Shown: one piece after another, positions 1 to 8,816 of the stretch
How the letters are laid out: the number at the start of each line of letters is the position of its first letter
Numbering within the stretch: position 1 is the stretch's first letter
NCBI GenBank assembly: GCA_025517525.1
Contig: JAOPJZ010000026.1
Location: 1 to 49,051, forward strand
Source of the DNA: Natronosalvus hydrolyticus
GTDB lineage: Archaea; Halobacteriota; Halobacteria; Halobacteriales; Natrialbaceae
Direction: 5' to 3'
DNA: 49,051 bases
Notes under the pieces: model-generated
What the model saw: the letters and a program-made list of their open reading frames with translations, nothing else
Told to the model about the DNA's origin: nothing
Database searches by the model: none
Position numbers and translations under genes: made by a program

Positions 1-139
1 TACGGTGTCATCTGCACGCCAGTAGACGGCTGGCATGCATTCACCCTTCCCTACCGCGCTTACGCGGGGAGGTGCATTGGTTAATCCGGGATCAGATGAG
101 AAACACTCACGAGGAGTGTATCGATCGTCACCCGAGAGA
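1..139 (-). other. 16S-23S internal transcribed spacer, part between tRNA-Ala and 23S
   Basis: This stretch lies downstream of tRNA-Ala in the minus-strand rRNA transcript. It is spacer leading to a 23S gene that would begin outside the window. An imperfect inverted repeat near 14-36 (GCACGCCAG and CTGGCATGC arms) could belong to pre-23S processing. No gene is seen. Confidence 0.7.
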
Positions 140-211
140 TGGACCCACAGGGATTCGAACCCTGGGCATCCTCCTTGCAAAGGAGGCACTCTACCACTGA
201 GCTATGGGCCC
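140..211 (-). tRNA. tRNA-Ala (anticodon TGC)
   Basis: The minus strand folds into a full cloverleaf of 72 nt. The anticodon loop contains TGC between CCTCC/GGAGG arms. The acceptor stem GGGCCCA/TGGGTCC has a G3:U70 wobble, the classical alanine identity element, and the discriminator is A. No CCA is encoded. It sits in the 16S-23S spacer, the usual haloarchaeal arrangement, and is released from the rRNA transcript. Confidence 0.97.
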
Positions 212-255
212 ACCCCCTCTCGGGGGCACAACGTTAGCCTTGATAGTTCTAAGGT

Positions 256-289
256 GCTCGCTCGGTTGAGCGGGCGGTCGCGAACGGAC
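256..289 (-). other. Pre-16S processing stem, 3' arm
   Basis: This arm downstream of 16S is complementary in blocks (GTCCGT, GACCGC, CGAGC) to the arm upstream of 16S at 1864-1899. Archaeal pre-16S rRNA is excised from such a long stem by the tRNA-splicing endonuclease at a bulge-helix-bulge. The interrupted complementarity fits that, but I did not fold it exactly. Confidence 0.6.
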
Positions 290-326
290 GCATGTGGGCT
301 GGGGCGTCGCCCCAGTCCCGGTCTGT

Positions 327-1800
<1,474 letters not shown>

Positions 1801-1863
1801 GCTATCCCCCAGCGAAGCTGGGGCATTTGGCGGTGAATGTAGGTACACACTCACACTAAATGG

Positions 1864-1899
1864 GTCCGTCCGGTGACCGCGATCGTCGACCGATCGAGC
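1864..1899 (-). other. Pre-16S processing stem, 5' arm
   Basis: This leader segment pairs in blocks with 256-289 across the 16S gene to form the processing helix of the primary transcript. The remaining leader 1801-2090 holds no ORF I would support. Confidence 0.6.
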
Positions 1900-2093
1900 G
1901 TCACCGAACTATCAAGGCTAACATCAGATTTCATCTGTACGGCGGACCGCAGGGGTGAAATCCTCATTTCCTTCGGACTCTATCTTAGGTGTTCCGGGGT
2001 ACTTAACCCCTTCGAACCGAGTCCAAGACGATGGAGCGAGTTGAACGCCCCATCAATCACGCGTTCTTTGCGTTTACATCCAAATGCCCTCGT

Positions 2094-2113
2094 TTACTTA
2101 AGGGCGTCGGATC
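2094..2113 (-). promoter_or_regulatory. rRNA promoter, 16S-proximal copy
   Basis: On the minus strand this is GATCCGACGCCC followed by TTAAGTAA. It is one of a family of near-identical units upstream of 16S. A conserved ACATCCAA block (plus strand, near 2076) lies about 21 bp downstream, where initiation is expected. Confidence 0.75.
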
Positions 2114-2162
2114 GGACCGAAGCCGGCGAAGCCGACCTCGAGTACATCCAATCCGAGTGGCC

Positions 2163-2186
2163 TTACACACTTAAGGGCATCGGATC
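2163..2186 (-). promoter_or_regulatory. rRNA promoter, second copy
   Basis: Minus-strand GATCCGATGCCC followed by TTAAGTGTGTAA. The same ACATCCAATCCGAGT block follows 20-25 bp downstream (near 2144). The unit nearly repeats the copy at 2314. Confidence 0.78.
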
Positions 2187-2242
2187 GTTGCCCGCCGGAA
2201 GTCGCATCCGGCAAGGCGTTCGCGTTCTAACCCGAATCGACC

Positions 2243-2265
2243 TGTGTATATAAGGTCGTCGGATC
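2243..2265 (-). promoter_or_regulatory. rRNA promoter, third copy
   Basis: Minus-strand GATCCGACGACC followed by TTATATACACA, a strong archaeal TATA box with the shared CCGACG upstream block. The downstream block is less conserved than in the second and fourth copies. Confidence 0.7.
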
Positions 2266-2313
2266 AGTGTGGTCAGCCGACGCCGACCACGTTTGCATCC
2301 AATCCGAGTTGAC

Positions 2314-2337
2314 TTACACACTTAAGGTCGTCGGATC
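2314..2337 (-). promoter_or_regulatory. rRNA promoter, fourth copy
   Basis: Minus-strand GATCCGACGACC followed by TTAAGTGTGTAA, with a GCATCCAATCCGAGT block (plus strand) near 2295. It is almost identical to the copy at 2163. Confidence 0.78.
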
Positions 2338-2450
2338 AGACCGACGCCGATGTAAGGTATGGATGTAGTGCCTACCTCCGTGCCGGGAAACGGCCAGAGG
2401 GGACGTGGCGGCGTGCGCCACGTCGTTCGCATTCTATACGAGGAGAGGGT

Positions 2451-2472
2451 TAGTATATAAGGCCGTCGAACC
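2451..2472 (-). promoter_or_regulatory. rRNA promoter, distal copy
   Basis: Minus-strand GGTTCGACGGCC followed by TTATATACTA. TTCGACGG plus a TATA box is the known halobacterial rRNA promoter layout. A further TATA-like ATTTATAAGT lies at 2544-2558 next to the transposon end and may be a sixth copy. Confidence 0.7.
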
Positions 2473-2575
2473 AACTGCTCCGTGGGAACCCGCTACCATG
2501 GCATGGTTTTCCACCAAACATGTGGGTGTTTCCCGAGGTCAGATTACTTATAAATCTATCCTCGATTTGACATCC

Positions 2576-2600
2576 TCCACACGACTGAAGTCGTGGGATT
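2576..2600 (-). repeat. Right-end hairpin of the tnpB element
   Basis: A 7-bp perfect stem with a GA loop lies just downstream of the tnpB stop. In TnpB systems the guide RNA (omegaRNA) comes from this tnpB 3' end plus right end, so this hairpin is likely part of or next to that RNA. Confidence 0.7.
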
Positions 2601-2626
2601 CCCGACCGCCGTTGGGATATTGTGGG

Positions 2627-3898
2627 TTACGACGTAGCCTGTTCTCGCGGTGCGAAGCATCCGCTCTCTGTATCGAACAGGTACGTTGATGGCTGTGCCA
2701 ACCAGCCGTTACTCCTATCCTCGGTAGGACTCGGAGATACTTTCTGTCGAATGTTCTCAGCGCCGTTCACGTCCGCGTTCGACACCGTACCGCAGTCATC
2801 GCACACATACAACCCGCGTTCAACACGGTTCGCCTTGCGTTTACGACCACAACACGAACACGATTTTGAGGTATCACGCTCAGACACTTGCTCAACCGTG
2901 ATACCTTCCATCTCGGCCTTGTATTCGAGTAGGTCGATGAAGCGGTCGAACGCCCACGAATGCAGGTCGAGGTTCCCGTGCTTGCCCCAGTTCTTCGACT
3001 CACCGTTCTCCTCGTCCTCACGGATACCGGAGAGGTTACCAACGACAATCGTTCCAACACCTTCGACCACGCATCGTTCAATGATGTGCTTTGAGAGCGT
3101 GTGGAAGTAGTGGGTGCGCCGAGCCGATTTCTTCTGGTTCAACCGCGTAGCCTGTTTGGACTCCGAATCGTCACAGCGAGCGATGTGCTTGCTGAAGTAG
3201 TAGTCATCCTGCTTCAGACAGTTCAGAGGGTAGAGTTCGCTGTGACCATCCTCGTAGGCGAGTGCGGCGAAGTTGTTGATGCCGAGGTCAACACCCACGG
3301 TCGCCTCACCGGGGGATTCTGCCACTCCGATTTCGACTTTGCAGACGAAATGCAACCCCCATTCGTCACCAGTCCAGACTGCACGCACTTGTTGGACGCT
3401 CTCCACCGTGGAGAGGTTAACGTCTGGCCGGGTCTGATATTCACAGAGGATGAAGTCCGACCAATACTCCTTGAGGTTCGACCCTTTCGAGAGTCGAACA
3501 CGGTCGTACTGGGTATCGAGTTTGAATCCAGCGGCTTTGAACGTGACCGTGCTTCGTGGATGTTCGTCGTTGTATTTGCGGTACTTTGGTGGGTTTGCGT
3601 TCGCATCTCCGTTGCGTCGTTTACCGTACCAGCCATTGAACGCTTCAGCGAGTTCTTGAAGGACTCGCTGACTTGACTGAGAATGCAGGTCATCGTAGCG
3701 TTCGTGCGACTTCAAGTACGAGGTGAGTTCGTTGTGACCGGGGATGTGGCCTATCTCAGACCATACGCGGTCGCACACCCACCGTCCGACGTTCCAGAGT
3801 TTTGAGGCTGAGAACCCGAGCGAATCGAGGTCATCAGACACCTGTTGCTGGTTCCGAATGGAAGCAGTGTAGGTGCGCGTGACGACCTGTTTCGCCAT
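2627..3898 (-). CDS. TnpB, RNA-guided endonuclease of an IS1341-type element
   Basis: A 423-residue protein of normal family length. TnpB is an RNA-guided RuvC-like nuclease, ancestor of Cas12. It helps its transposon persist by cutting sites emptied by excision. The RuvC-I aspartate is in VGVDLGINNF (D204). The zinc ribbon has CSCCG (C347-C350) and CDDCG (C366-C369). The RuvC-III aspartate is in NADVNGAEN (D376). The usual RuvC-II glutamate (V-E-D/N-L) reads VVGNLSGIRED here, so it is Gly at 287. A nearby Glu such as E294 may replace it. The ATG at 3898 fits the family N-terminus. No frameshift is seen, so the gene looks functional. No tnpA is adjacent. Confidence 0.93.
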   Translation of the reverse strand: MAKQVVTRTYTASIRNQQQVSDDLDSLGFSASKLWNVGRWVCDRVWSEIGHIPGHNELTSYLKSHERYDDLHSQSSQRVLQELAEAFNGWYGKRRNGDANANPPKYRKYNDEHPRSTVTFKAAGFKLDTQYDRVRLSKGSNLKEYWSDFILCEYQTRPDVNLSTVESVQQVRAVWTGDEWGLHFVCKVEIGVAESPGEATVGVDLGINNFAALAYEDGHSELYPLNCLKQDDYYFSKHIARCDDSESKQATRLNQKKSARRTHYFHTLSKHIIERCVVEGVGTIVVGNLSGIREDEENGESKNWGKHGNLDLHSWAFDRFIDLLEYKAEMEGITVEQVSERDTSKSCSCCGRKRKANRVERGLYVCDDCGTVSNADVNGAENIRQKVSPSPTEDRSNGWLAQPSTYLFDTESGCFAPREQATS

Positions 3899-4002
3899 AT
3901 GTAACCTATGTAGGCAAACCTACTTGAATGCATGGTTCACGCTGCGTGGAATATCCAGCCGTGCTATCGAACGGAGGATTGTGCAGGTGTTGTCGGATTC
4001 AT

Positions 4003-4022
4003 CCCACGACTAAAGTCGTGGG
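4003..4022. repeat. Left-end hairpin of the tnpB element
   Basis: A perfect 9-bp inverted repeat, CCCACGACT and AGTCGTGGG, with a two-base AA loop, about 105 bp upstream of the tnpB start. It resembles the right-end hairpin core (ACGACT/AGTCGT). Confidence 0.75.
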
Positions 4023-4165
4023 CTTTCTCCTTGTATTCTGTAACAGTCGCTCGAGGGCAAAATGTCCCGCGGGCGGAGGTCGATCGGTCATTCCTCCCTG
4101 GCAGGGTTGGTCGAATCGAGTGGTACCCGCGTATGTGGACGGTCGTGCGTGCACGCGTAAGAAGA

Positions 4166-4199
4166 TGTTGGAGATGGCCTGATGTTGGAGATGGCCTGA
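4166..4199 (+). repeat. Direct 17-bp duplication
   Basis: GATGTTGGAGATGGCCT occurs twice head to tail between the tnpB element and the halocyanin gene. It is outside any supported gene. Confidence 0.7.
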
Positions 4200-4259
4200 C
4201 TGAAGCTCCCGAAACACTGAGAACGAGAGACCTATTGTGCCGCCGACGAACGATCTAGT

Positions 4260-4748
4260 ATGACCTCGATGCCGGGGCGACAGACCAGGCGAACACTACT
4301 CACAGCAGGGAGTATCGCGGCAGTGAGTGCCCTCGCTGGCTGTCTGTTCGGTGACGGTGAGGACGACTACTACGACGGCGAGACGTTCGTCGACGACGAG
4401 CCAGATTTCGACGGCCATCTCGAGGGTATCGACCACCCTGGAACCGTCGACTGGACCGAAGCGAGCGACGACGAGAAGATCATCTACGTCGGTACGGGTC
4501 TCGAGGGGATGGGCTATGCGCCCCGTGCTGCCCGCGTGACGGTCGGTTCCACGGTCACCTGGGAGTGGACCGGCGACGGCGGCAGACACGACGTGGTCGA
4601 CACTGGCGGCGCGTTCGACAGCGGCGAGTTACACGAGGAAGGCGCGACCTTCGGGTTTACGTTCGACGAACCGGGCACCTACACGTACTACTGTACGCCC
4701 CATCGCCATCGAGCGATGAAAGGGGCCCTCGAGGTCGTCGAAGACTGA
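4260..4748 (+). CDS. Halocyanin-like blue copper lipoprotein
   Basis: A 162-residue secreted electron carrier. The N-terminus has a Tat-like RQTRRTLLTAG motif and a lipobox ending ALAGC, so it is probably exported folded and lipid-anchored outside the membrane. An acidic linker precedes a plastocyanin-type domain (residues about 65-160). Copper ligands are a His in GGRHDVV and the Cys, His, Met set in YYCTPHRHRAMKG. Halocyanins are peripheral membrane proteins thought to carry electrons in respiration. A second in-frame ATG at 4269 is an equally good start. It stands alone between the transposon and the convergent lpdA. Confidence 0.9.
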   Translation: MTSMPGRQTRRTLLTAGSIAAVSALAGCLFGDGEDDYYDGETFVDDEPDFDGHLEGIDHPGTVDWTEASDDEKIIYVGTGLEGMGYAPRAARVTVGSTVTWEWTGDGGRHDVVDTGGAFDSGELHEEGATFGFTFDEPGTYTYYCTPHRHRAMKGALEVVED

Positions 4749-4844
4749 TACTGGTTCGTGAAATTATCGAGCTGCTCGAGTAGAAACGGTACCGCTCGAG
4801 TGGCCCATGATCTCCACGGATTCCTTTGCGGACGAAAACGGAGA

Positions 4845-6302
4845 CTACCGGTTCAACGTGTGAATCGCCTGTCCGAGCGCGTTTTCGGCGGCTTCCATCA
4901 CGGATTCGGCGAGCGTCGGGTGTGTGTGGACCGTCGAGGCAACGTCCTCGAGGGTGGCACCGAGTTCGATGGCAAGTCCGAGTTCGGCGATCAGTTCGGA
5001 GGCTTCGGGGCCGACAACGTGGCCGCCGAGGACGAAACCGGCCTCCGCGTCGGCGACGATTTTGACGAATCCATCGGTGTGCCCCGTCGTCAATGCGCGG
5101 CCGCTGGCCTGGAAGGGGAACTTGCCGACGACCGTCTCGAAGCCGGCGTCTTCGGCCTCGCTTTCGGTCATCCCGACCGTACCGATCTCGGGGTCAGTGA
5201 ACACCGCGGCGGGCATCGCCTGATAATCGAGTGCGGCGGGTTCACCCGCGATCACTTCGGCGGCGACCTGGCCTTCGTTGCTCCCCGCGTGGGCGAGCAT
5301 CGGTTCGCCGGCAACGTCACCGACGGCGAAGATGTGTTCGACGTTCGTTCGCGCCCGGTCGTCAGCTGTGATGAAACCCCGGTCGTCCGTCTCGATACCT
5401 GCTGTCTCGAGATCGAGTGTGTCAGAAACGGGTTCGCGACCGACGGCCACCAGAACCTTCTCGGCGTCGAGTTCGAGCGCTTCTTCCTCGACGGCCTGCC
5501 CGCCGTCTGCTGCCGCGTCACCAGCGGGTTCGGCTTCGACACGAATGCCGTCGCCGTGGGGTTCCCAGTTCGAGGCCCCGTAGCCAAAGTGGAACTCGAT
5601 GCCCAGCGATTTCGCCCGCTTTTTGACGGGACGAGCGAGGTCGCGGTCGAAGCCGGGGAGTGCGTCCTCGAGCATTTCGATGACCTGTACGTCGGTGCCG
5701 AGTTTGGCGAATACCGTGGCGAGTTCCATACCGATGTAGCCCGCGCCGACGATGACCAGCGAGTCAGGAACGGAATCGAGGGCGAGTGCCTGACGAGAGT
5801 CGAGCACGGGGTCGTCGCTGTAGGCGAAGTTCGGGATTTCGATGGGGCGAGAGCCCGTTGCGATGATCGCGTGTTCGAAGTCGATTGATTCGCTCCCCTG
5901 GCCTTCGCCGCCGTGGGAGACGCGGACGGTGTTTTCGCCGTCGAATGTCGCGGTTCCCTCGATGAGGTTGACGCCGTTTGCCTTACACAGCTTTTCGACA
6001 CCGCCGGTAAGCTGGGAGACGATGTCGTCTTTCCAGCCGACCATTCCCTCGAGGTCGACGGCAGGGTCGGCATAGACACCCATTTCCTCGGCGTTGCCTG
6101 CCTGGTGGGCGACGTCGCTCGCGGCGAGCAGGGCTTTCGAGGGGATACAGCCGTGGTTGAGGCAGGTGCCTCCGTAGGCTTCCTTTTCGACGAGCGTTAC
6201 GTCCAGATCGAGCTGTCCGGCCCGGATCGCGGCCACGTAGCCTGCGGGTCCGGCACCGATCACGAGCACGTCCGTTCCGGTTGAAATGTCTCCAACGACC
6301 AT
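4845..6302 (-). CDS. lpdA: Dihydrolipoamide dehydrogenase (E3)
   Basis: A 485-residue flavoprotein that reoxidises E2 dihydrolipoyl groups with NAD+. An N-terminal FAD dinucleotide fold (VIGAGPAGYVAA) is followed by the redox disulfide GGTCLNHGCIPS. A second Rossmann motif for NAD lies mid-protein (VIVGAGYIGMELA). The second FAD motif is IFAVGDVAG, and the C-terminal dimer domain has the His-Glu active pair in HTHPTLAE. It is the last gene of the operon, starting 9 bp after the E2 stop. Between C-terminus 4845 and halocyanin 4748 the spacer is under 100 bp. Confidence 0.97.
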   Translation of the reverse strand: MVVGDISTGTDVLVIGAGPAGYVAAIRAGQLDLDVTLVEKEAYGGTCLNHGCIPSKALLAASDVAHQAGNAEEMGVYADPAVDLEGMVGWKDDIVSQLTGGVEKLCKANGVNLIEGTATFDGENTVRVSHGGEGQGSESIDFEHAIIATGSRPIEIPNFAYSDDPVLDSRQALALDSVPDSLVIVGAGYIGMELATVFAKLGTDVQVIEMLEDALPGFDRDLARPVKKRAKSLGIEFHFGYGASNWEPHGDGIRVEAEPAGDAAADGGQAVEEEALELDAEKVLVAVGREPVSDTLDLETAGIETDDRGFITADDRARTNVEHIFAVGDVAGEPMLAHAGSNEGQVAAEVIAGEPAALDYQAMPAAVFTDPEIGTVGMTESEAEDAGFETVVGKFPFQASGRALTTGHTDGFVKIVADAEAGFVLGGHVVGPEASELIAELGLAIELGATLEDVASTVHTHPTLAESVMEAAENALGQAIHTLNR

Positions 6303-6311
6303 TGTGTTGTC

Positions 6312-7826
6312 TTACTCCAGTAACAGCAGTTCGGGGTTTTCGAGGTACTCCATCACCTTGTTCGTAAACCGTGCCCCCTCGGCGCCGTCGATCAGGCGGT
6401 GGTCGAACGACAGCGACAGCGTCATGATCGAACGGGGTTCGATCGACTCGTTTCCGTCCTCGTCTGTGACGACGCGAGGCTTGCGTTTAATCTCGCCGAC
6501 GGCCAGGATTCCCGCCTCGGGGTAGTTGAGGATTGGCGTAGCGTACTCGCCGCCAATACCGCCGATGTTCGTAATCGTGAACGTCGAGCCGCGCAGTTCG
6601 TCGGGCGAAATCGTGCGCTCTCGAGCTTTCGTCACCAGTTCGTCCGTTTCCGAGGAGAGCTGGAGCATGCCCTTGTGATCGGCGTCTTCGACGACGGGAA
6701 CCATGAGCCCGGCGTCGGTTGCGGCCGCGACGCCGATATTGTAGTAGTTGCGATGGACGATCTCTTCGTTCTCGTCGTCGATCATCGCGTTCATCTCGGG
6801 GAACTCCTTCAGCGCGGCGACGACGGCCTTCATGATGAAGGGCATGTACGTCAGCCGGATACCCTGTTCTTCGGCCATCGGCTTGAGCCGTTCGCGCGTC
6901 TCCACCAGCCGGGTGACGTCCACTTCGTCGTGGTGGGTGACGTGGGGCGCCGTATACTTCGAGCGCTCCATCGCCTTCGCAATCGTTCGGCGGACACCCT
7001 TGAACGGTTCGCGCGTTTCTCGGGGCCCAGTTTCTCCGCTCGCGAGCGCCGCGGCGTCGGCTTCCTGGGCGCGTTTCTGGGCCTCCGCGTACTCCATCAC
7101 GGCCTCGGGCGTCACGAACGCCTCGCCTTCTCGCTTTTCGGTAGCGGGAACGGCGTTCAGGTCGACGCCCTGTTCTTCGGCGAGCTTTCGAGTGGCCGGG
7201 GCGGCGAGGGTTCGATCACGGTCGGCGGACTCGACGGATGTGGGTGCCTGACTCGAGACCGTTTCCCCAGCGTCTTCGGCCGGAGCCGTCTCGACTGTCT
7301 CGACCGACTCCGTCGTCGACGCGGTTGCCTCCTCGCTCGCGTCTGCGGCCGCTGTCACGTCGCCTTCGGTGATTTGGCCGCCGGGGCCGCTTCCCTCGAC
7401 GGTCGCAATGTCGACACCTTTCTCGCGTGCGAGTCTGCGCACGCGTGGGGGCGCAAAGACACGTCCTTCTGGCGTCTCGACCGCCTCGGGGTCGGCCGTC
7501 TCAGGTTCGGCGGCGCTCGAGGCGGCTTCAGCGTCGCTCGCTTCGTCGGCCGCACTCGAAGCCGCTGTCGCCCCGTCGTCCGCCTCACCGTCGACGTTGA
7601 ACGTGATGATGACGTCGCCGACTGGCACCATCTCGCCTTCTTCGGCGAGCAGTTCTTTGACCGTCCCGTTGTACGGCGAGGGCACTTCGACGAGTGCCTT
7701 GTCCGTTTCGACCTCGGCAACTGGCTGGTCTTCCGTGACGGTGTCGCCAGGTTCGACGAGCCACGAGACCAGTTCACCTTCGGCGACTCCTTCACCGACG
7801 TCGGGTAGTTTGAATTCCTCGACCAT
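6312..7826 (-). CDS. pdhC: Dihydrolipoamide acyltransferase (E2) of a 2-oxoacid dehydrogenase complex
   Basis: A 504-residue core enzyme starting MVEEFKLPDVGEG at 7826. The frame stays open 34 codons further upstream, but that part lies within the E1beta gene. The lipoyl domain (about 1-77) has the lipoylation lysine in VETDKALVEV. An Ala/Glu-rich linker leads to one E3-binding domain (VRRLAREKGVDIATVEG). A second similar segment follows (TRKLAEEQGVDLNAV), which is unusual. The catalytic domain ends with FDHRLIDGAEGARF, containing the HxxxDG acyltransfer motif. Its stop-to-start distance from E1beta is one base, indicating translational coupling. The substrate, pyruvate or branched-chain 2-oxoacids, cannot be read from sequence. 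Confidence 0.95.
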   Translation of the reverse strand: MVEEFKLPDVGEGVAEGELVSWLVEPGDTVTEDQPVAEVETDKALVEVPSPYNGTVKELLAEEGEMVPVGDVIITFNVDGEADDGATAASSAADEASDAEAASSAAEPETADPEAVETPEGRVFAPPRVRRLAREKGVDIATVEGSGPGGQITEGDVTAAADASEEATASTTESVETVETAPAEDAGETVSSQAPTSVESADRDRTLAAPATRKLAEEQGVDLNAVPATEKREGEAFVTPEAVMEYAEAQKRAQEADAAALASGETGPRETREPFKGVRRTIAKAMERSKYTAPHVTHHDEVDVTRLVETRERLKPMAEEQGIRLTYMPFIMKAVVAALKEFPEMNAMIDDENEEIVHRNYYNIGVAAATDAGLMVPVVEDADHKGMLQLSSETDELVTKARERTISPDELRGSTFTITNIGGIGGEYATPILNYPEAGILAVGEIKRKPRVVTDEDGNESIEPRSIMTLSLSFDHRLIDGAEGARFTNKVMEYLENPELLLLE

Positions 7827-7827
7827 G

Positions 7828-8814
7828 TTAGAACTCCATCGTTTCGCGAATTCCCGTCTCGATACGAGCCGGCTCCGGCAGGTAGTAATCCTCGAGCGCG
7901 TACAACGGGAACGGCGTATCGAAGCCACTGATCCGGTTGATCGGAGCTTCCTGGTACATCAGGGCCTCCTCCTGGATCGTGCTGGCGATCTCTGCACCCA
8001 TCCCGCCTGTCTTCGGCGCCTCGTGGACGACCGCACCGCGACCGGTCTTCTTGAAGGATTCGACGATCGTGTCGATGTCGAGTGGCGACAGGGTTCGCAG
8101 GTCGATGACCTCGACGTCGATTTCGCCCTCGAGGTTCTCCGCGGCCTCGAGCGTGGGCCGGGTCATCGCGCCGTAGGTATAGACCGAGATGTCGGATCCT
8201 TCGCGACGGACGGCCGCTTCGCCGAGCGGGATCTCGTAGGGTTCGTTGGGTACTTCTTCGCGGAACGCCCGATAGATGAGTTTCGGCTCGAGGAAGATGA
8301 CCGGGTCGGGACTGCGAATCGCGCTGGTGAGCAGCCCCTTGGTTTCGTACGGCGTCGAGGGGATGACAACGTTGAGGCCGGGTTGGTGGACGAACATCGC
8401 CTCGCTCGATTCGGAGTGGTGTTCGGGGGCGCGGATGCCGCCACCGTAGGGAGCACGGATCACCATCGGACAGGTAAACCGGCCGCGCGAGCGCGTCCGA
8501 AGGCGGGCGACGTGTGAGACAATCTGATCGTAGGCAGGGTAGATGAATCCCAGGAACTGCATCTCCGGGACCGGGCGAAGGCCGTAGGCAGCCATTCCGA
8601 CGGCCGTGCCGACGATACCCGATTCGGCCAGCGGTGTGTCGATGACGCGGTCCTCGCCGAACTCCTCGTAGAGTCCCTCCGTGGCGCGGAAGACACCGCC
8701 GTTTTTCCCGACGTCTTCGCCCATGACGATGACGTCTTCGTCGCGTTCCATCTCCTGATGCAGTCCGTCACGGACTGCCTGTACGAGCGTGAGATTTTCA
8801 GATTCTGCTGCCAT
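7828..8814 (-). CDS. pdhB: 2-oxoacid dehydrogenase E1 component, beta subunit
   Basis: A 328-residue subunit that pairs with E1alpha to bind thiamine diphosphate and decarboxylate a 2-oxoacid. Family signatures include VMGEDVGKNGGVFRAT near residue 30, the transketolase-type pyrimidine-binding fold with TPLAESGIVG, and the C-terminal VHEAPKTGGMGAEI. Length is typical. It starts 3 bases after the E1alpha stop and is followed by E2 after one base. Pyruvate in haloarchaea is known to be oxidised mainly by ferredoxin oxidoreductases, so annotation as pyruvate-specific should be read cautiously. Confidence 0.96.
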   Translation of the reverse strand: MAAESENLTLVQAVRDGLHQEMERDEDVIVMGEDVGKNGGVFRATEGLYEEFGEDRVIDTPLAESGIVGTAVGMAAYGLRPVPEMQFLGFIYPAYDQIVSHVARLRTRSRGRFTCPMVIRAPYGGGIRAPEHHSESSEAMFVHQPGLNVVIPSTPYETKGLLTSAIRSPDPVIFLEPKLIYRAFREEVPNEPYEIPLGEAAVRREGSDISVYTYGAMTRPTLEAAENLEGEIDVEVIDLRTLSPLDIDTIVESFKKTGRGAVVHEAPKTGGMGAEIASTIQEEALMYQEAPINRISGFDTPFPLYALEDYYLPEPARIETGIRETMEF

Positions 8815-8816
8815 AG

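Larger units (their letters stand above)
2566..4035 (-). mobile_element. IS200/IS605-family element with tnpB only (IS1341 type)
   Basis: The element contains one intact tnpB flanked by end hairpins. The right-end hairpin CACGACT-GA-AGTCGTG is at 2580-2595 and follows TTTGACATCCTCC at 2566. The left-end hairpin CCCACGACT-AA-AGTCGTGGG is at 4003-4022. There is no tnpA, so the element needs a transposase in trans. The exact ends cannot be fixed because this family makes no target duplication. It sits immediately upstream of the rRNA promoter array. Confidence 0.82.

Noticed and set aside
4758..7808. Long plus-strand frames opposite lpdA and pdhC
   Set aside because: They are GC-driven mirror frames of well-supported genes on the other strand.
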